From positions 1-59,151 of the forward strand of contig CAYQQU010000035.1 in the NCBI GenBank assembly GCA_964419545.1: DNA of 59,151 nt, read 5' to 3'. Below the pieces are notes generated by a model. That model did not search any database and had not been told where the DNA came from. It worked only from the letters and a program-made list of their open reading frames with translations. Source of the stretch: CAYQQU01 sp964419545. GTDB lineage: Bacteria; Bacteroidota; Bacteroidia; Chitinophagales; Saprospiraceae. Shown piece after piece: positions 8,301 through 16,600 of the stretch. The translations under genes and the position numbers were made by a program. The number at the start of each line of letters is the position of its first letter. Position 1 is the stretch's first letter.

Positions 8301-10386
8301 NNNNNNNNNNNNNNNNNNNNNNNNNNNNNNNNNNNNNNNNNNNNNNNNNNNNNNNNNNNNNNNNNNNNNNNTGGAAGTGAGCAATGCGGCGGGTACGGAC
8401 GAAGTGGTGCAGACCGATTACATCACGGTAGGCGAGGGGCCACAGGCCGGCTTTACGGCGGACGTGACCCCGGGCGAGCTGTCGGTCGTTTTTGCCAATA
8501 CGAGCCAGTCGTCGGAAAGCTACGTCTGGGACTTCGGCGACGGCGCGACGAGCACCGATGCCGATCCCACCCACGCCTACGCCGAGGACGGGGATTACAC
8601 AGTGACGCTGATCGCCACCAATGACTGCGGCACGGATACGACCACCCAAACGGTGAGCATCGTGACGGCCCCGCAGGCGGGCTTCAGCGCCGACGCCACG
8701 GCGGGCTGCACGCCTTTCACGGTACAATTCACGGACAACTCCAGCGCGAATACCACCGGCTGGTCGTGGTCCTTCCCGGGCGGCGCGCCCTCCGGCTCTA
8801 CGGAAGCGAACCCGACGGTAACCTACGACGCGCCGGGCACGTACACGGTGACGCTGGAAGTGAGCAATGCGGCGGGTACGGACGAAGTGGTGCAGACCGA
8901 TTACATCACCGTGGGCGAGGCCCCGGACGCCGCGTTCACGATCCAGACCAACGGCGCTACCGCACAGTTTTTTAACGAATCGGAAGGCGGAGCAACCTAT
9001 CAATGGAATTTTGGGGACGGCGCGGGCAGTGATCTGGCAAATCCCACCCATACCTACGAAAACGACGGCGAATACCTGGTGAGTCTTACAGTAACCAACG
9101 CTTGCGGAAGCGCCACCCTTACCGATACGGTCGTCATCAACAGCAGCTTTCCGGTCGTCGCTTTTACAGCCGATTCGCCCACGGGCTGCGCCCCGCAAGC
9201 GGTACAATTTACCAACCAATCGACGGGCAGCGGGCTCAGCTACGAATGGTCTTTCCCGGGCGGCGCGCCGGCCACGAGCACCGAAGCCGATCCGATGGTC
9301 GTCTATTCCGAACCGGGGGTCTATTCCGTTACTTTGATCGCGTACAATGCCAATGGTTCCGCTGCGCTGACCCGGATGGATTACATTGTTATTACGTCGC
9401 TTCCCCAGGCCGGGTTTACCTACCAGGCCAATGCCGGAACCGTAGTCTTCTCGGCCGGCGCCGGCGCCGGCTGGGCCTACGAGTGGTTGTTCCCCGACGG
9501 AACGACCCTCAACAGTCCCAACCCGCAGTACCATTTTGCCGATAACGGCCAGTTTCCCGTTCAGTTGGTCGTTAGTAACCATTGCGGAGCGGATACCCTC
9601 GTACAGGAGGTGACCATCACCGGAATACTGCCGTCGGCTGCTTTCGATTACGGGGAAGTCAGCGGTTGTGCGCCGTTCAGCGTGATCTTTTCTAATCAAT
9701 CCAATGCGGCTACCGACAGCCTGACCTGGCTGTTCCCCGGCGGCGAACCGGCTTTTTCTGTGGAAGACGCGCCGGAAGTGACCTATGCCCTCCCCGGCCA
9801 GTACCCGGTCACGCTGATCGCGGGCAATGCATTTGGCGCGGATACGCTCGTATTGCCGGACCTGGTGTCGGTTCAGGAGGCGCCGGATGCAGCGATCGCC
9901 TATACGGTTACTGATCTGAAGGTCGAATTCCAGGGCGAGACGGCAGGGGCAACTACTTATTTCTGGGATTTTGGCGACGGTACGACGAGCAATGAGGCTG
10001 CCCCCCGGCACGACTATGCTGAGCCGGGTCAGTACAACGTAGTCTTGATCGTCACCAACCCGTGCGGGTCGGATACCGCCGAAGTAGCGCTGTTGCTGGA
10101 AACCAGCAGCGCCGGCGAGACCGGCTGGCTGACCGGATGGGCGGTCTTTCCCAATCCGAACGAAGGCGCGTTTACCGTAACGATGCGCGGCCGGCCCCGG
10201 CCAGAAATCGGTTTGCGGTTGTACAACACCCTGGGGCAACTGATCCACTACGACCGGGCGCCATTCCTTACGGGCAGGGCAGAACACCCGGTGCGCCTCA
10301 CCGGGCTGGCGGCCGGCGTCTACTGGCTGGAGGTCCGTTGGGGTGACCAGCGGGCTCTGCGGCGAGTGATCATCCAGCCGTTTTAA
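5391..10386 (+). CDS. Secreted metzincin protease with PKD repeats and T9SS type A sorting domain (gap inside)
   Basis: Residues 1-18 are a signal peptide (ends TYAQ). A propeptide-like region follows, then a zinc metalloprotease with HELGHNFDATHD at residues 337-348 and a Met-turn TIMAP. This is an ADAM/reprolysin-like metzincin, except that the usual Gly of HExxHxxGxxHD is Asp. After a first PKD domain there is a jelly-roll-like domain (ETFENGLGAW ... NLYVDNVRITGSC). At least eleven complete PKD domains (WDFGDG, WSFPGG cores) follow. The protein ends in a T9SS type A signal (VFPNPNEGAFTV ... LAAGVYWLEV). A 100-N gap (8272-8371) falls inside near-identical PKD repeats. It shifts the nominal frame, so the gene should be read as one protein across the gap. 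Expected role: cell-surface or extracellular proteolysis. Confidence 0.9.
8217..8919 (+). repeat. Near-identical two-PKD tandem repeat flanking the assembly gap
   Basis: The segment TGGGACTTCGGCGACGGCGC... (8217-8271) recurs at 8527-8581. The segment after the gap (8372-8434, GAAGTGAGCAATGCGGCGGG...) recurs at 8855-8917. The second pair is offset by 483 bp (161 codons, two PKD domains), which gives the repeat period. Confidence 0.85.
8272..8371. other. Assembly gap (100 N)
   Basis: Exactly 100 N, a conventional placeholder. By repeat alignment the minimal missing piece corresponds to 8582-8854, i.e. 273 bp. Replacing 100 N by 273 bp restores the reading frame between the two halves of the protease gene. 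Confidence 0.95.
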
Positions 10387-10443
10387 CCGGGCCCGGGCGT
10401 ATCCAATCTACGGGATAACATCTTCTGGCGGACAACTAAGCGG

Positions 10444-10465
10444 GCTTCGATTTCGTTTTCGAAGC
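10444..10465 (+). terminator. Hairpin after protease gene
   Basis: GCTTCGA (10444-10450) pairs with TCGAAGC (10459-10465) around an 8-nt loop, 58 bp after the protease stop codon. There is no strong T-run directly after it, so a terminator role is tentative. Confidence 0.35.
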
Positions 10466-10474
10466 AAGTCGTAT

Positions 10475-10482
10475 TATTTTTG
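10475..10482 (+). promoter_or_regulatory. -7 promoter element for the modular adhesin-like gene
   Basis: TATTTTTG fits TAnnTTTG and lies about 130 bp before the chosen start at 10611. The -33 TTG is not clear. Confidence 0.4.
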
Positions 10483-10610
10483 GACCGCCGGCGTTCAACC
10501 GGGCGCAATTTGATTTGGCGCTACCCCGAAAAGCGGATAATTACCTTACCTGGGCAAGCAGCGGGCAACCGCTTTGCGGTGTCCATTTAATGAGCGCAAA
10601 AGTTATATCT

Positions 10611-13600
10611 ATGAGAGCGACATGTACACTGTTTTTTGTCTTAATATTCCTGACGAGCGGATGGGCGCAGCCTTCCAACGACGAATGTGCGACGGCGACG
10701 CCGCTTTCGCTCAATCCTCCCACGCCTTGTTCGGGAGGTAGTTCCTCGCCCGGGACCAGCAATTTTACCTTCAATAACAATAATGCTACTCCTACCACGC
10801 CCTATCCTACTTTTTCCAATTGTAATCCGGGCGGGCAAACCAACGGACCGGCGGCGGAGGTCTGGTACACCTTCGACGCCGTGGGAAACCAAATCTCCGT
10901 CTCGGTTTCCAACGGGCTGTCTACGCCCAACATCGTTTTGTTTACCGGCAATGACTGTTTGTTTCTCAATCCCGTTGCCTGCGCCAGCGCCAACCCCGGT
11001 GCGGGGCAGGTAACCCTGAACTGGACGGTCATCCCGGGTCAGACCTACTACCTGCTCATCTCCGGTGGCGATATCGATGATCAGGGAACCTTCAATCTGG
11101 ACATCGTTTCCTCCAATGACTGCAACCCCTGCCTGCTGAGCAGCGATTTTACTGCGAGTCCGCCGCCACAAAACGGGACTTATTCTTCCTCGACTTTTAC
11201 GTCTCCGACCAATGTTACTTTTTGCTATACGGTCAATCAATGGGACCTTACCGGCACCATCGAATGGCTGCACGCCATTGAGATCGACCTCGGCCCGGGC
11301 TGGGACGCTTCGTCCCTTACGCCTACCGTTTTTCCTCCCAACTGCCCTGCCGGCGGTTCCTGGGGCTTCTACGATTCCTGGACGAGCACCAATACCGGGC
11401 TTACTTTCGGCCCGGGTTTCGCTTATGAAAGCACCGCGGGAGGCGGCACCGACCCCACCAACCCCGGTGACAACTGGGGCTACGGCGGCGGCGGCTGTGA
11501 AAATATCGGAACTTCCACCCCGCCTCTCACTTTCTGTTTTACCGTCTCGGTGGCCACCTGTCCTCCCAACGCCAACGGCGCCGATCTCAGCGTGAGCGTC
11601 AACCCGCTCTCGGACGGCGACTCCGGCTCCTGGACCCAGACCGGATGCAACTCGGGTACGACCTTCAGCTTTCTGGCTTCCGCCGTTTGTTGTGACGACC
11701 CGCCCCCGCTGGCTTTTGGGATCAACGCCAGCTGCGATCAGGCTACCGACGGGGCGATCACCTACCAGGGCGGATTGCCCGGCGAAACCTACAACCTCTT
11801 CATCTTCGACCAGTCGGGAGCTCAACTGGGCAACCAGCAGGGCGTCGCCGGATCGGAGGTCTTCACCCTGAATAACCTGGCTCCGGGGGTCTATACCGTC
11901 GTGGCCTTTAACGTGGTGTCGGGCTGTAACAAACAGATTGATGTCGTGGTCGGCGCCGATCCGCCTCCCGTAGTTGCGGTTTCGAACACGGGGCCTTACT
12001 GCCCCGGTGAACTGATCCAGCTGACTACCGATATTCCGCCCGGACCGGGCATCACCTATTCCTGGACGGGCCCCGCCGGTTTCCAATCCAACGATCCCAG
12101 CCCGGTAGTGCCGAACGCTTCCGGCGCGGTAGACGGCACGTACACCGTAAATGTAGACATCAACGGTTGCCCGGCGGACGGAAGCACGAATGTCGTCGTA
12201 GATGATGTTACCCTCACCCCCTCAGCTATGCCCCAAGAGATCTGTTTTGGGGAAACGGCGACCCTCACCGTCACCGGCAACGCCGCCAGCTACGATTGGG
12301 GGCCCCTGGGTACGGGCGCCAGCGTCACCACACCGCCTCTTTTTACGACGACCACTTTTACCGTGACCGGCAGCAGCCTGGCGGGATGTACGAATACCGC
12401 GGAGGTCACCGTCGTCGTCAATCCGCTTCCGAACCTGCAGATCCAGCCGCCGCCGCCCGTTTGCGAAGGCGAGATATTCGTCCTCCAGGCTACCCCCGGG
12501 CTCATCAACTATCAGTGGAGCACCGGGGCGACGGGCAGCCCGGTCATTGCCGTAACGCCTACCGGCGTCGGCAGTGAGATCATTTCCGTTTCGGCGGAAG
12601 ATCCGGTCACGGGCTGCGCCAACGGTACCGACATCGTCATCAACGTCAATCCCCAGCCAACCGGGTCGATAACGCCCAACACCGCCACCATCTGTGAAGG
12701 AGAAGACGTTACCCTGACCGCCTCCGGCGGTAACAATTATCTGTGGAACGACGGGCTCAACGGCGCTACGCGCACCTTCTCGCCACCCGCTTCTACGGTG
12801 TATTCGGTCACCCTGACCGATGTGGACGGGTGCCGCGATACCGTAGATGCGCCGGTATTCGTCGACGAAGAACTGGAAGCGCCTCAGGTAAGCTGCGGGC
12901 CGAACACGCCCTCTTCCGTGACTTTTACCTGGCCCGACGTAGCCAACGCCACCGGCTATACGGTGAATGTGGACGACGGCCCGGACGGAACACTCAGCGG
13001 GATCACTTATACCGTAGACGGCCTTGCCCCCGGCGAATCGGTTACCATCACCGTTATTGCTGAAAGCAACAGCACCTGCCCCGATGTGGAAACGACTTTT
13101 ACCTGCTCGGCTCAGGATTGTGCGCCGGTCGACGTGGCAATTGACGCCCCCGACGCCTTCTGCCTCACCGCGACGGTGGAACCGGACACTTTTGAAGTCG
13201 ATATTACCGGCGGCGCCGGCGGCAGCGGCGCCTGGAGCGGCCCGGGGATCATCGACGACACTTTGGGCGTTTTCGATCCCGCTATAGCGGATACCGGACA
13301 GCATCAAATCATCTACACCTACCTGGAGGGCCCCTGTGAATACCGCGACACGGCCCTGGTCGACGTCTTTCCGGTTCCCACCGCCGGCTTCACCCTCGAT
13401 AACAATACCGTATGCACCGGTGATTCCGTATTGGTCAGTTATGCGGGTACGGCCGATACCGCTTCCGCAACCTTCAACTGGGACTTTTCGGGCGGCCAGG
13501 CCGGTGCGGATACAATACCCGAGCAATATGACGTCAGCTGGGCGGACGCCGGCCTGCAGGTCGTCAGCCTGTCCGTAACCGAGAACGGCTGCACCTCACC

Positions 13601-16600
13601 GACCGTGACCGATACCGTGACCGTCGAAGCGCCGCTGGCGGCGCCCGTCATCAGCTGCGACGCCGCCACAACTACATCGGTGAGCTTCTCCTGGGGCGAC
13701 GTGCCCGGGGCGGAAGGCTATTCGGTGGAAGTACTCGCCGGGCCGGCCGGGACCCTGACCGGTACGACGTATTCCGTTACCGGGCTGGCCCCCGGGGAAA
13801 CCGTCACCATCCGGGTAACTGCCGAAAACAGCGGTCCCTGCGGGCCGAGCACGGCCGAACAGAGCTGCGTGGCCGAAGACTGCCCTACTTTTGATATCGC
13901 CATCGATCCGGTGGCGGCTATCTGCCTGGACGGCAGCGACCAAAGCCTTACCTTGAATGCAGTCGTAACCGGAGGGGCCGGCGGAGACCTCAGCTGGAGC
14001 GGCCCCGGCCTGACCGACGCTACAACCGGTGCTTTCGATCCGGCCGTAGCCGGTCCGGGCGATCACGTCATTACCGCCACCTATCAAGAAGGCCCCTGCA
14101 CCGGCGCCGCCGATTTGACCATCTCGGTATTCGATACGCCGACCGCCGATTTTACGGTCGATGTCGATTCGGTTTGTATTGACGAGGCGGTAAATATCAC
14201 CTATACAGGAACCGGCGCTGCCGGCGCCGGCTACACCTGGGGCTTCAACGGCGGAACGGCAACACCGGGCGCCGGACCCGGGCCGCAGATGGTTTCCTGG
14301 GCGACTCCCGGCGACAAAACAGTGACGCTGACCGTCACGGAAAACGGCTGTGTGTCGACTCCGGTTTCCCAGACGATTGTCGTAGTGGCGCCGCTGACGG
14401 CGCCGGTGGTCAGCTGCGTCGATGCGACGACCACTTCCGTGACCTTCGGCTGGGACCCCGTCCCGGGCGCTACCGGTTATACCGTGGCGGTGCTGTCCGG
14501 ACCCGAGGGTGCGCTGAGCGGAACGACTTATTCGGTAACCGGACTGGCGCCGGGAGAGAGCGTAACCATAGCCGTCACTGCTGAAACCGACAATCCCTGC
14601 GGCCCGACTACCACGGAACATACCTGTAGCGCGTCCGATTGTCCCACCTTTAATATCCTCATCGACCCGGTGGCGGCAACCTGCCTGGACGGCGCCGATC
14701 AAAGCTTCGACCTGACAGCGACGGTAAGCGGTGGGGCCGGCAACGGGACCCTGGAATGGAGCGGCCCGGGCATCACCGACGCCGGTCAGGGGACGTTCGA
14801 CCCCGCGCTGGCGGGGGCAGGAAATCAGGTGGTGACCGCCACTTATACCGAAGGCCCCTGCTCGGGGAGTGCGGATTTGACCATAGCGGTCTTCGACACC
14901 CCCACTGCGGATTTTACCGTCGCGCCGGATAATATTTGCCTGACCGACAGTACGACGATTACCTATACCGGCACAGCCGGCCCGGCGGCGACCTACACCT
15001 GGAACTTCAACGGCGGCGCCGCCGTTCCGGGTGCGGGACCGGGCCCGCATGTGGTCAGCTGGGCTACCGGCGGCAGTAAAACGATTACTTTGACCGTCAG
15101 CGAAAATGGCTGTACTTCCCCGGCGGTTACCCAGACGGTAGTAATCGACAATCCGCTTCCGGCGCCGGTAATCAATTGCAATACCAATACTTCGGAGATC
15201 GAATTTACCTGGAACGACGTCCCCGGCGCCGTAGATTACGAGGTGCTGGTATTGAGCGGACAAACAGGGGTGCAGAATGATACGGCCTATACCGTAAGCG
15301 GACTGACGCCCGGTGAAGCCGTAACGATCCAGGTGACCGCGGTCGGCAGCGGCCCCTGCGGCAATAGCGTGGCGGAACAAACCTGTATCGCGGAGGATTG
15401 CCCGCCGGTAACGATCAACTTTACGCCCGTAGCGCCCATTTGCCTGGAGGCAGCCGTGACGCCCGTCACCCTGGAAGCGTCGATCACCGGCGGCGCCGGC
15501 AGCGGAGTGCTGACCTGGAGCGGCCCGGGGATCACGGATGCGAATGCCGGGGTTTTCGATCCGGCCGCAGCCGGCGTAGGCAGCCACAGCATCAACCTGA
15601 ATTACCAGGAAGGCAACTGCACGTATAATGCCGGCTTGACGATCGTCGTCAACGCCGTACCGACATCCGAATTTACCGTGGACAGTATTATTTGCGTAAC
15701 CGGAACCGCTGCGGTTGCCTATACAGGAAGCGCGGCCGCCGGCGCCCAGTACGATTGGGATTTTGCCGGAGGAGCAGCCGCTCCGGGCGTCGGCCCCGGG
15801 CCTCATGCCGTCAGCTGGCCGGCTGCCGGCGTCTATGAGCTGTCGCTCTCGGTTACGGAAAACGGATGTACCAGCGCGCCGGCTTCAACGGCGGCGGTAA
15901 TCGTAACGGAGCCTTTGCCCGAGCCCGTCATCAGCTGTAACACGACCACCTCCAGTATCGCTTTCAGCTGGGGCCTTATCCCTGGCGCTGTCGATTATGA
16001 GGTGACCCTGCTGAACGGCCCTGCCGGCGTCCAGACGGACACCAGCTACGTGGTAGACGGGCTGTCCCCGGGCGATGAGGTGACTATTCGCGTCACTGCC
16101 GTAGGCGACGGGCCCTGCGGCAATAGCGCCGCCGAGATGACTTGCATCGCTTCCGATTGCCCGACCGTCACCATCGATATAGAGCCGGTGGCGCCCATTT
16201 GTCTTGATCCCACAACGGTAGTGGCTGAACTTACGGCAGTGGTGACCGGCGGGGCCGGCGGCGGAGCCGGTTCGTGGTCCGGCCCGGGTATCGCCGATCC
16301 GGCGGAAGCCCTGTTCGACCCGGTGCTGGCCGGCGCAGGAACGCATACGGTCGTCTATACCTATCAGGAAGGCAATTGCACCTACACGCAATCCTTGGAT
16401 ATCCAAGTGATTTTGCCGCCGACCGCCGATTTTACGGTCGATGCTTCTATTTGCCAAACAGAGAGCGCCCTGGTTACCTATACCGGCTCGGCGGGCCAGG
16501 GCGCCCAGTACGACTGGGATTTCGGCGGCGGTCAGGCCAGCGGTACCGGCGCCGGTCCGTATTCCGTGAGCTGGGACAGCAGCGGCGACCAGAACATTAC

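Noticed and set aside
8372..8624. Reading continued in the first frame after the gap
   Set aside because: The residues after the gap in that frame are nonsense (Arg/Gly-rich). The true frame after the gap continues the PKD repeats. The apparent shift is caused by the arbitrary 100 N.
10641..12086. Antisense ORF (481 codons)
   Set aside because: Shadow of the N-terminal half of the modular protein; no domain or start signal.
13596..15806. Long antisense ORF (736 codons) across the FN3-Ig-PKD repeats
   Set aside because: It follows the repeat periodicity of the sense gene and has a low-complexity Arg/Gly-rich translation. No signal or motif.
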